From NCBI GenBank assembly GCA_963693285.1, contig OY848917.1, forward strand, positions 11,532,192 through 11,596,191: a stretch of 64,000 bases of DNA, in the 5' to 3' direction. The stretch's first letter is position 1. Each line of letters starts with the position of its first letter. This document shows, in pieces, positions 41,423 through 51,345 of the stretch. The notes below the pieces were generated by a model. It was not told where the DNA came from. It was given only the letters and a program-made list of their open reading frames with translations, and did not search any database. Position numbers and translations under genes: made by a program. The stretch is from Xestospongia muta (Eukaryota > Porifera > Demospongiae > Haplosclerida > Petrosiidae).

Positions 41423-44041
41423 TCAAGAATTGAACACGTCTAATTTTGATGTTGAGTTATTACAAATTGATTGAAGTTATTATTACCATAGTTTTTTTCC
41501 ACACTCCTCAATAATTAATTAGGGAAACTTCAATAGTTTTTAGGAGATGTTTTAGACCCTGTGGTGTATGTCACACGTTATCCTCTTGATATCAAACCTC
41601 ATGTCTGCGTTGGACTAATATCTTGGGGTTCAAGTCAGACATTATTGCTATAAACCATGATTACTTTACATGAATCTTCCTATGGTATGGGAGTTGATTG
41701 GAATCCATACTAACGTAATAAGAATCATAACTTGATACTCATGATCCACTGCATAGCTTGTATATGCCTTGTAAAAAATTAGATTCTGACATTGCATTTA
41801 TAAAAGCTTTTACTGAGGAATTCCTTACCATTGTTTCATCAATATGATGTAAACCTTATTCTAAGTTACCTCAAAACTTAAATAATGTATAAAACCCACT
41901 AGAGGCTAAAATTTATTACTTTTTTCCTTCTGACTGAGTGGATACAATTTCAACTTAAGTAACTTAATTGAAATAATATCTATTATTATGAACGGATATT
42001 ATTTCATGTGTACTGTATGTTAAAACATGTTGTGGAAGACAATAAATGATATATTAAAACATGTTAGGCCTAACTATAAAAAAGAGTTTAGGGTTTAGGG
42101 AGCTAGAGTTTATGCTGTTTCTAAGAAGTGTTTTTACTTTTTAACAAATATCTTTCCTTCTAAAAAAATTAATATGTAAAAGTTCATTTTACTGATTTTT
42201 ATATACAAACGTCATCTTTGCATTTGATTAATATCTTGGGGTTCAAGTCAGATATTTTTCTATAAACCTTTATGTGCTAGGCATGATTACTTTACATGAA
42301 TATAATATCTAATATTATGAACAGATACTATTTTGCGTGTACTGTATGTTAAAACATGTTAGGCCTAACTAAAACAGTTTAGGATTTAAAGAGCTAGAGT
42401 TTATGCTATTTCTAAATAAAGTTTTTACTTTACAAAAAGTCTTTACATTTAACGAAATTAATATGTAAAAGTTCAACTCACTGATGCAATTATATAAAGT
42501 CATGAACATGTAGTTACGGTCTGCTCCCTTCCATAAGCGCATCTTTTTTCTTACAATGTTGGTAACACAATTGGACATGCTCATCAAATTAATGCAATAA
42601 ATTATACCAATCATATGATGACTTGTCAATATCATTTGTGGTTTTATTAGACACGTGCAGTATGGTGTCTTGTTGGAAACCTCCTATGTATGACCTGTTT
42701 ACTGTTTAGTTTTTAGTATATATGACCAAGATTGCCAAAATGGGTCTTATCTCACAAAAGATTTCGATTGAACTCTTGTGTTTAAAACGTTGCAACATGG
42801 CTGGACATCTTGAAAAGGAAATTGGTATGAAGGAAGCACAAATGATTTTCCTTCATGTATACCAAATTATTTAGACATCCTGTTTATGATGGCTACATAG
42901 CAACTCTTTATACACAAGTCTTTGGTTGAATTTTTTTGTGTGATAAAACTTCTTTTGTCTGACTTGGTCACATATATATAAATATTAGGTAGCTGGTAGT
43001 AATGTATTTTATGATTACATTAATTACTTGCTATTAGGCCAGTTCTTTTAGTTCTTTGTTATTTAATAATGGTCTTTCTTGTATATATATTTTGTTGACA
43101 TTTGAATTGTCCTTATAAAACCTTGTTAATTATAATTGTATTTAAATTGGTTGTGTTGTTAGTTGTTGATAGTAACTTTTAGTTAATATATTTTTAAGTG
43201 TTCAGTACATGACAAATACATAGATATCTTATCAGGTATATATATGATATGTGTTTAAATATAGATGTATTTGCTTTTGCAAAAACAATTCTACACTATC
43301 ATCAAAAAATATGTTTTAATTACCTCACTAAGATGAAAAAATAAGTATCATGTTAAAATTCTATAACACCTGACAAAAATGTGAAAGTCCAGAAGAAAAT
43401 AAAATATAAAATTAAACAAAAACCAACAAATCGTTCTGCAAAACATTGTGAATCATTCTGAAGGACACCATTTTGCCATGTATGTGGCTTCTAACATTTC
43501 CTAAACTTATATTGTTCTTTGTCAAGTAGTAATCTGGTAAGGACAGCCACTTTGTTTAGAGAGGATGGGCCTGGTAGCACATCCACATTTTATTACATAT
43601 AGCATCCTGTAAGCTAGCTCAGCCCTTCTCTTTAAAACTATAACTATAGATAATGGAGTAGTTTCTTATCTATGCTAAAACCTAATGTTTTTTATTAGCA
43701 TGAATAAAAAGGAAATTATAACACAAACTCAAATGCAACAAGAATAAATGAACAAGCCATGTTCCAGCAGGAAACATCTAAAGAAGTATTTGTTTGTAGA
43801 ACCTGCTTTAAAATTATTGTAACTAATGTAAACTTGAAACACATATTAAAGTGTAGAAGGTATGTAACAACTTATATTGAGTTTAAAATCATATTATGAT
43901 TGTTTTGACTGAACTGAACATACAATTTTACCTATGTTGTGTCAGCCATTTGTTTTATAGTAAGTTCCACTCCAATACATTAAATGGAATATTTAAATTT
44001 TTTGAAACTAAATGCCAATTTTTATTAGAAATGCTTCTAAC
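41423..44041. repeat. Dispersed repeat R2, copy A (longest)
   Basis: Matches 57268-59270 over its first 2 kb, beginning TCAAGAATTGAACA, and 47900-48999 over its last 1.1 kb (42945-44041). It is non-coding as far as I can see. It contains an internal degenerate duplication: the block with GTGTACTGTATGTTAAAACA and AGGCCTAACTA occurs near 42010-42090 and again near 42335-42370. AATATCTTGGGGTTCAAGTC recurs at 41610 and 42232. Confidence 0.9.
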
Positions 44042-44469
44042 ATTAATTGACATAACTTTAAAATACATCATATGATGTCAAATCTTGTTAAAAATAGGAA
44101 GTAAACAAACAAAAATCACCATAGCAACATATGTACACAGGAAACAAAAAAATTAAAGTCTTTTTAAAATTTTGACAGTTCCCCCCATTCTCTTGCATCC
44201 CCACATCAGTCCCTTTAACCTTTCCCACCCCAGGACTCTCTTACTTCTTCCTTGCAGACACAACGAAATTCCTCTATGTACTTCTGTTCCTCTCCCTCCT
44301 TGCATCCTTACACAGCTCTTTCTCAGCCTTAGGAAGATGCACTAGTTTGTTCCAGTCTATTTCTTCCACATGGAATTGTTTCTAATTTTTCGCATAGCAT
44401 TACATAATATTTTAATTCTCCATGTTACCATATAACTGCTCTAAATAAATAATGGTTTTCTTCCTGCTA
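44042..44469. repeat. Repeat pieces between R2 and R1
   Basis: 44041-44210 matches 55430-55590 (ATTAATTGACATAACT, then AGGAAGTAAACAAACA, CATAGCAACATATGTACA). 44300-44450 matches 34555-34690 in inverse orientation. Confidence 0.75.
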
Positions 44470-45795
44470 GCAATGTTTTCATTGATGTTTCCATGCTCGC
44501 TTTACCAGCTGCGTGAGTACACATTTAGTTTGTTTACAGTTCATAACCCCTGACCGTAAATTCTAATTTAGCAATTCATAAAAATGAATATGTGCCATTC
44601 TCTAATTTCCTCTAACAAACTGACTACTTATTTTTCTAGGTCTTCCTTTGTAGACATTTGTTATACAAGACTGAAGGACCACAGACAAACAATCATTTGG
44701 AGGGTTGACACAGTTGTCTACAGTGAGTATTTGGCAATCCCATTCAAACATCTTCAAATATCTTGAGATATTTCAGAGAGAACAAGTCAGCACAGAGGTT
44801 TTGATAAAGCAGCTGGCAGCAAATGCACATCCACCTTGTCAGAAAAAGAAAGCTATAGAGAAAGATCAACACATTAACTTAAGGAACTGAAAGATAGATT
44901 TAGCAGTAATGTAGTCTCTTTATCAGACAATGTAGCAGGCATGTCTTAACACATTACCTTATGAATACTTTACTTTCCTTAGCATTAAACTATACACTCT
45001 TCAATCACCATTTACCTTAAAATCCTTCATCATTACTTTGATTGTTTCAGTCCCTTTTGATCCAATAGTTCGCATTGTAATTTGTAAATTCGCAACCTTT
45101 GTTTAATTATCAAAATTCTAGTAGGCGTAACTCGCTTATAAAAACAATGTGTAGAACAATTAATTTATTATATGATTATTTGTTAGAATCAGTTTAAATA
45201 CATGGTTGTCTTTGATAACAGATAATACATAAATTCCAGCCTCTAGCTGATGTCTTTGTTTTGACAGGGACTTTTTTACAATAATCACATTGGTTTTCAT
45301 CCCAAATTATTTTTCTTGGGGTGGGGTTAACTGGACAAACACTTGTCGATTTTTCTTTTATCACTTCTTCTAATTTCATAATTCTTTTATTCATTCTCAT
45401 CCTCTCATTATCAAAAGCAGTATTGTTATGTTTTACTACGTCATAGAGTTGATTGATTTTTGATCTTAAATGTTCATTAGTGGCTTCTTGTTCTTCAATC
45501 TTTATCTTCTGTTCTGTACATACTTCTTCTAACTCCTCGATTCTTTCTTTCATTTGTTCAAATGCTTGTCTTGGATTCCACCTCCTAATTTCAGCCATTA
45601 TTAGCTTGTATTAACTTCTAGTCTTTATAAGTTTTCAGCTTTTAGTTACTTCTATTGGCTTGTCTGAATAGATTGTTGAATCGAGCTAGGTCAGGATAGG
45701 ATCAGATTAATCTCATTAGTTATAGCAAGTCATGTGATTAATTGAACCAATGAGATTATAGATAGATTGCGCAAGACTTAATAATAGGGAGTCAA
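44470..45795. repeat. Dispersed repeat R1, copy 2 (most complete)
   Basis: Contains the intact minus-strand coiled-coil ORF (45598-45194), a 275 bp 5' segment absent from copy 1, and the shared tail CAGGATAGGATCAGATTAAT through GATTGCGCAAGACTTAATAA. CCAATGAGATTATAG near the end is the inverse of AATCTCATTAGTTATAG upstream, so the tail could fold. No terminal repeats were identified. Confidence 0.85.
45194..45598 (-). CDS. Coiled-coil protein with C-terminal Cys cluster, encoded by repeat R1
   Basis: 134 codons from ATG 45598. Residues about 10-90 form a strongly predicted heptad coil (MKERIEELEEVCTEQKIKIE, then NEHLRSKINQLYDVV and RMNKRIMKLEEVIKEK). The C-terminus holds CDYCKKVPVKTKTSARGWNL followed by C-x2-C, a possible four-Cys zinc knuckle. 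I do not recognise the family. Copies at 37850-38110 and 56153-56543 have the same coil but damaged or altered C-termini, so this is a repeat-borne gene, perhaps the accessory ORF of an unidentified transposon. No stop or frameshift in this copy. Confidence 0.6.
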   Translation of the reverse strand: MAEIRRWNPRQAFEQMKERIEELEEVCTEQKIKIEEQEATNEHLRSKINQLYDVVKHNNTAFDNERMRMNKRIMKLEEVIKEKSTSVCPVNPTPRKIIWDENQCDYCKKVPVKTKTSARGWNLCIICYQRQPCI

Positions 45796-45985
45796 TTTTT
45801 CACCCAACTTGATGTGGTGACGTCACAAACGTATATTGTGTTTAAATAATTATAATAATAATTAGTTTACGAATAAATAAATTAATAACTGAATGCTGAC
45901 TCAAGCTTAAGGATGATCATAGATTAATTTCACAGTAGATTGGACAGATGACTGAGGATAACACTGGGGAGAGCCATAACCTGCT

Positions 45986-46240
45986 TCAGGTAAGGCATGA
46001 ATGGAAGCATTTCTGTTTGTGGCCTATACATATGACAAATGAACAAATTGTGATATACATGTACAGTGCACTTACCTGTACTGTTGACTGCTGCTCATGG
46101 TTGACATTTTTAATTTCAATGGATTTCCTGTACTTACAATCTTTCTTTTTCCGCCCAGGATCACCAAATTTCTTTTTGTCAAGACATTTTACACACTGAC
46201 CGCAATCAGGCAATAAGTGTTTTTGTTTTTCTGTAATAAA
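45986..46240 (-). CDS. CXXC zinc finger exon, 3' end of the MULE gene
   Basis: The exon runs from an acceptor (TTACAG) near 46233 to a consensus GTAAGT donor near 46077. It encodes LLPDCGQCVKCLDKKKFGDP and GRKKKDCKYRK, matching the CXXC (CpG-binding) finger: C-x2-C-x2-C-type spacing, then KFGGPGRKKxxC. Only the first half of the finger is visible; the second Cys set would lie in the next exon, which I could not identify. It follows the MULE transposase exons on the same strand with proper splice sites between, so it is probably its C-terminus. Confidence 0.65.
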   Translation of the reverse strand, partial: FITEKQKHLLPDCGQCVKCLDKKKFGDPGRKKKDCKYRKSIEIKNVNHEQQSTVQVSALYMYITICSFVICIGHKQKCFHSCLT

Positions 46241-46289
46241 CGTGATGATTTTGTATTAATAATGGCCAACTATACATGTGTACATACTA

Positions 46290-47898
46290 CATACGTTGAG
46301 TTGGTGGTTGCAAGGCTTGGAGGAGGTTGAATTTGTCTTATTTGTACTAGCCAAACCATTTTCTTTATCTTGTATAAATGATAATGTTCTCTGAAAAGAT
46401 TAAGAGAATGATAAATTTGAACTAATGTAGTTGTCAACACTGAATGTTACCTTGCGCCAGTTGGATGCTTTCTCCTACTCTGTTTCAATAGTGACATTCA
46501 TTTCTAGGTCGTCCTGCTTTCATTTTGGGAATCAGGGAATCCTAAGGAACTACTTGTTGCCTCAACCACTTATACTTTATCTTCAATTTTCGAACTCTCT
46601 CAAATGAGCTTGTTGGCTGTACTTGAGTATGCAAGTGTAGCCCATTTTCTTTGCTAGCATTTTTTTGATACTTGACCTTTATTGTGTGTAATTCATCTTG
46701 AAGTTCTGTGATTACATCATCACTTGCTATATCAAAAGAAAGAGACTTTAACACTTTCAGGATTATTCTCACAGCTTAACGTCGATTTCTCAAGTGTATA
46801 GTTGATGACAGTTGTAAAATAATGAGAACAAATAGCATATATATGATTGTACATGTGAAATTTATGTGAATTAAAATCATACCTGCTTGCTTGGTAATTC
46901 CACATTTGAACATTCATCAGTGTCTGTTTGAATAAGATCACTACTGCATGTTGGCTGGTTGTCTGTTGACAGACTCCCTAAGTCAGAAAAAATGTGAGGT
47001 TGACACTTGTATTGTTCAGGTAGGCTGTTCCATCTCCACTTATCAAAAAACTTAAACACAACAAAAAAATGTTTGCATGGTAGTTTTTACTGTATCCAGT
47101 CAAGGCATGTACAAGAAGGCTCCCCATTTGTAGTTCCAAAATTTATTGTGTGCAATTTGCTTGATGACCCTTTGATTGTGAACACTCCATTCACTGTATC
47201 ATGGCTAATAATATTTGATTCATCATATTTTCTACAACTACTTTTCCTTTCTAGGCAATGAAGAATCATTTGATTTGGCCGTCCATGTAGATATCTAGGA
47301 ACGAAATCATTGTAGGTTCTGTAAAATGAAGATATCTTGTAGTTAAGGAAGAGGTACTTGTGATGAATATCTGGATTAAAGTCCTCATAAAGCACAGTGG
47401 CTAATCTTGATATTGTAATATTCTTCTGTCATGGAAGATAGCTATATTTAAGACGCTTGTTTTGTGATTCCAGCCCATTTGTTGTGTTTACTGCTGCATG
47501 GTAAGTCTGATCCCTATATGAGCGTGCCCAAAGTGTAGGGCATGATAGCCATGTTGTAGACAGCCATTGTTGAACCTGTTTGTTGTTCTTCCAGATGTTG
47601 GAAGATGTAAGATGCTGAAGAGCTTGTTTAAATAGAAAATCAGCTGGTCGATCTTCAATATTTGAGTTAACTGGAGCATTTGCACAGTCTCTGAGAAGTT
47701 CCAACAGTGTAGCTGGTTGAATTTCACTTAGGCCATGTTTTTTATCTTTAACCCATCTGTCCCAAGCCTGTTCTCAGTGAAATTCACAAAGATACAGCTG
47801 AGTTTCAGGGAAAAGCATATTAATAGCACTCATTTCTGCTTCTGAGTAGTCTGTAATGAAGTATTTAGGGTTCCAACCAGGTTCCCATAACTTGATTA
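46290..47898 (-). CDS. MULE transposase with SWIM finger, 5' truncated
   Basis: Minus strand: VIKLWEPGWNPKYFITDYSE (catalytic Asp context), AINMLFPETQLYLCEFH and EQAWDRWVKDKKHGLSEI, then FKQALQHLTSSNIWKNNKQV, WARSYRDQTYHAAVNTTNGL, LESQNKRLKYSYLP, then HHKYLFLNYKISSF, VPRYLHGRPNQMILHCLERK and GEPSCTCLDWIQ with KLPCKHFF (intact SWIM, C-x-C...C-x-H). Later exons give FFDKWRWNSLPEQYK and RTLSFIQDKENGLASTNK, each with GT/AG borders. One stop lies after CEFH and one near the SWIM finger. The first part of the gene is cut off where repeat R2 copy B begins at 47900. Confidence 0.82.
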
Positions 47899-47899
47899 C

Positions 47900-48999
47900 A
47901 AACTTCTTTTGTCTGACTTGGTCACATATATATAAATATTAGGTAGCTGGTAGTAATGTATTTTATGATTACATTAATTACTTGCTATTAGGCCAGTTCT
48001 TTTAGTATCAATGTTCTTTGTTATTTAATAATGGTCTTTCTTGTATATATATTTTGTTGAGATTTGAATTGTCCTTATAAAACCTTGTTAATTATAATTG
48101 TATTTAAATTGGTTGTGTTGTTAGTTTTTGATAGTAACTTTTAGTTAATATATTTTTAAGTGTTCAGTACATGACAAATACATAGATATCTTATTAGGTA
48201 TATATATGATATGTGTTTAAATATAGATGTATTTGCTTTTGCAAAAACAATTCTACACTATCATCAAAAAATATGTTTTAATTACCTCACTAAGATGAAA
48301 AAATAAATATCATGTTAAAATTCTATAACACCTGACAAAAATGTGAAAGTCCAGAAGAAAATTAAATATAAAATTAAACAAAAACCAACAAATCGTTCTG
48401 CAAAACATTGTGAATCATTCTGAAGGACACCATTTTGCCATGTATGTGGCTTCTAACATTTCCTAAACTTATATTGTTCTTTGTCAAGTAGTAATCTGGC
48501 AAGGACAGCCACTTTGCTTAGAGAGGATGGGCCTGGTAGCACATCCACATTTTATTACATATAGCATCCTGTAAGCTAGCTCAGCCCTTCTCTATGAAAC
48601 TATAACTATAGATAATGGAGTAGTTTCTTATCTATGCTAAAACCTAATGTTTTTTATTAGCATGAATAAAAAGGAAATTATAACACAAACTCAAATGCAA
48701 CAAGAATAAATGAACAAGCCATGTTCCAGCAGGAAACATCTAAAGAAGTATTTGTTTGTAGAACCTGCTTTAAAATTATTGTAACTAATGTAAACTTGAA
48801 ACACATATTAAAGTGTAGAAGGTATGTAACAACTTATATTGAGTTTGAAATCATATTATGATTGTTTTGACTGAACTGAACATATGCAATTTGACCTATG
48901 TTAGTCAATCATTTTGTCCTATAGTAAGTTCCACTCCAATACATTAAATGGAATATTATTTGAAACTGAATGCCAATATTTATTAGAAATGTTTCTAAC
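47900..48999. repeat. Dispersed repeat R2, copy B (3' half only)
   Basis: Collinear with 42945-44041, starting AAACTTCTTTTGTCTGACTT and ending near TTTCTAAC. It has a 5 bp insertion (TATCA near 48008) and few substitutions. It abuts and truncates the MULE transposase. I saw no target-site duplication. Confidence 0.92.
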
Positions 49000-49284
49000 G
49001 AAGATGTATGTCAGTTAGGAGGTATCTAACAGTAATTAACTGGTGATTGTTGTTGTGTAGTATTGTTGCAATATAATTATGGTTTTAACTGCATCTGATT
49101 TTTCCATTTTAGGTATATTGACGTTGTCACTAGTAAGGAAATTGAAGTAATTAAAAATAATGTTTAGACATGGAAGCAAATAATAAATGTTATATTAAAA
49201 GAGATTATTACCATAAAAATTAATTTATTTGATTTAATTAATGTTATAGTTGCACAGGCTGCATGTAGCAAAATTATTTATTGC
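49000..49284. other. Unassigned spacer
   Basis: AT-rich sequence between R2 copy B and the glycosyltransferase pseudogene; nothing recognised. Confidence 0.4.
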
Positions 49285-50031
49285 AAATTTATTAGCAGCA
49301 CAATATAAAGTAAATAATTTTACAGTGATTGCTACATACTGTATTTGTTCATGGGTTCCATACAATGGCAGTAATTTAATAACAGAATGGAAAATTGAAA
49401 ATGACACTTCTGTAGTCCTTACAACATGGAGAGGAATAGGATATTCAGGTGGTAATAGAACTAGAATAGACAATCTTCCTCCATTGAATGCAATGCCAGT
49501 TGAAGGCTTCAAAGTTAGTAAGCTTGTTATTGTTTCTGCTAAAAACTTTCTTAAAAGTGTTACTCATGGAAAGCCTTTCATAGGAATACAGATGCGGTCT
49601 GAACATTTTTGGTTCATTTTTAGAGACAAAATCAAGACAAAACTCATGTGGAAATGTTTTAGCAAGATTAGTGAAATAAGAGAGAGTCTCCTAAAAAAGG
49701 ACCCAGACTTAACTTCTCTTCATTTTTTAGACTTAGGACAGTGGGGAAGTGCCTTTGATAGCATAGAAATTGATAGAAAACCATCGCAGCATCTCATTGA
49801 AGAAACTGTTTTTAACAAAGGCAAATACAAAGTAAATGAGTACACCCTTCAATATGTGGTGGTCGTCATGATGCTGGTTTCGTATCTCATGTTGAAATGG
49901 AAGTTGTATCGGAAGCTAAACATCTTATTGTTATTGGAGATGGCACCTATCAAGATAGAATTGTTAAAAGATTTATTCATAAGAACTCCGGTTCCACAAA
50001 TCTCTACAATTTAAACAAGTGTAATTTGTAA
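49285..50031 (+). pseudogene. Partial copy of the glycosyltransferase-like gene
   Basis: From AAATTTATTAGCAGCACAAT onward it is nearly identical to the C-terminal half of the intact gene at 61940-63376 (from NLLAAQYKVN). The N-terminal half, including the membrane anchor, is missing. A one-base deletion in the A-C run (GAGTACACCC here, GAGTACAACCC in the intact copy, near 49839) shifts the frame, so the last 60 or so residues read in the wrong frame. Substitutions such as W for R after RSEHF and DSIEID for HNRKGD also differ. It is clearly a duplicated pseudogene. Confidence 0.92.
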
Positions 50032-50157
50032 AAATTAGCCATGTAACAGAGTCTAAAAGTATCACATTATGCATAATTATTATTTGACAAATCATACTTA
50101 GAGCAGTAAATGCTACCAAATCTTAGTAAGTACTTGCATTTCATTTACCCTAGTTGT

Positions 50158-50844
50158 TTCTTGGTCTCATTTTGATTTTTTGCTCTTCTTTTTCTTAATA
50201 ATATGAAATTTCAGACCAAAAATTTTTAAAATGATTAATTTTTATAAACCACATTCATAGCAGTTTTTGAATTTTTTCATAGTTACAATTGCAAATAAAA
50301 TATATATTTTTTTATTTTTCATCAAAAGAATGTCAATCTTATGCAATAACAAGTCATGTTCATCACTGTTACTTTTTATGTCACAGTCACATTTGAATTA
50401 TAATAAACCAATGCATTTTGTTTGTTATGTTGCTATTGTTACACAAAAGCAAGCAACAAGTCTTTCATGGTCACACACTGATATCTGAATCTGGTAAGTA
50501 TGAATAATCTTTGTTATAGGTTCACTGATGTGGGTTCTTTGTTAAGTATCTGCCACTGATAATCGGTGATGCTAATTGAGAATGTTTTCCTTTACAATGA
50601 GAGATTGTAGGTTCGTTACATAATCTTCACATAACTACAATAACACACATTAAGGAATTAAGAAAGAATCATTGTGAAATGCTTTGTTGTGTCTATCCAG
50701 AATCTTTATTCATTTCTTAACAACACTACATCATTCATATCAATGAATGGATATATAATATATATCCATTCATTGATATGAATGATGTAGTCATATATCC
50801 ATATATTATATGGATATATGTCTAGGTTCTGCCTTTTTATTAGG
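50158..50844. other. 687 bp present only in the first segmental copy
   Basis: Both copies share TTTACCCTAGTTGT and then, here after 687 extra bases but directly in the copy at 63500, TATCCTTGGAGGGCAGACTA. The extra piece is AT-rich and contains the 65 bp palindrome at 50726 and a second palindrome at about 50791-50820. It is either an insertion here or a deletion there. Confidence 0.85.
50726..50790. repeat. 65 bp near-perfect palindrome
   Basis: Arms of 32 bp (starting CTACATCATTCATATCAATG) pair perfectly around a one-base centre. Immediately after it CATATATCCATATA and TATATGGATATATG form a second, shorter palindrome. Confidence 0.97.
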
Positions 50845-51345
50845 GTATCCTTGGAGGGCAGACTAGGATATAGCTGATAGTCTTCCTTTAAATGTGAAGC
50901 AGTTTGTTGTATTTGCAGGCTGGTTCTACTTGGCAATGATAGATCACAACTATGATAGTCAGGTAATCTACCATACTTGAAGAGTCTTTCAAACATCAGG
51001 TTCTTTAACGAGTATTGAATTGACTATGATCATGCAGTCATGAATTATATGTATGACCTGTTATTTAAGAGAGAGTTAGAGAGTGTACAAGGCAGACAAT
51101 AGTAGCAACACATATAGAACACATTAGTCTTATATGTCACAGGACCAGAACCTACTGGATTTTCTATGTATTGGACTTATTGGTGTATTACACAAGTAGA
51201 TCGCATAATAATTGTTAAATCCAACATGTTACCTTTCTGTTTAGTGTTTCTGGTAATTTAATTTTAGGCTGACAATGCAATACTTCAATATGAAATTAAT
51301 ACTATACCTTAGACACTAAACTCTAATCTTTGGAACTTAACTATA
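50845..51345. repeat. Downstream part of the segmental duplication
   Basis: Matches 63500-64000 closely (TATCCTTGGAGGGCAGACTA through CTAATCTTTGGAAC). Together with the pseudogene this shows that the duplicated unit includes at least 0.6 kb of 3' flank. The second copy runs to the window edge. Confidence 0.92.

Noticed and set aside
50706..50996. Minus-strand frames in both segmental copies (50996-50706 and 63591-63349) sharing LPSRTS-QIQQ
   Set aside because: Conserved only as part of the duplicated DNA. They differ at their ends and show no motif; an unrecognised host exon cannot be excluded.
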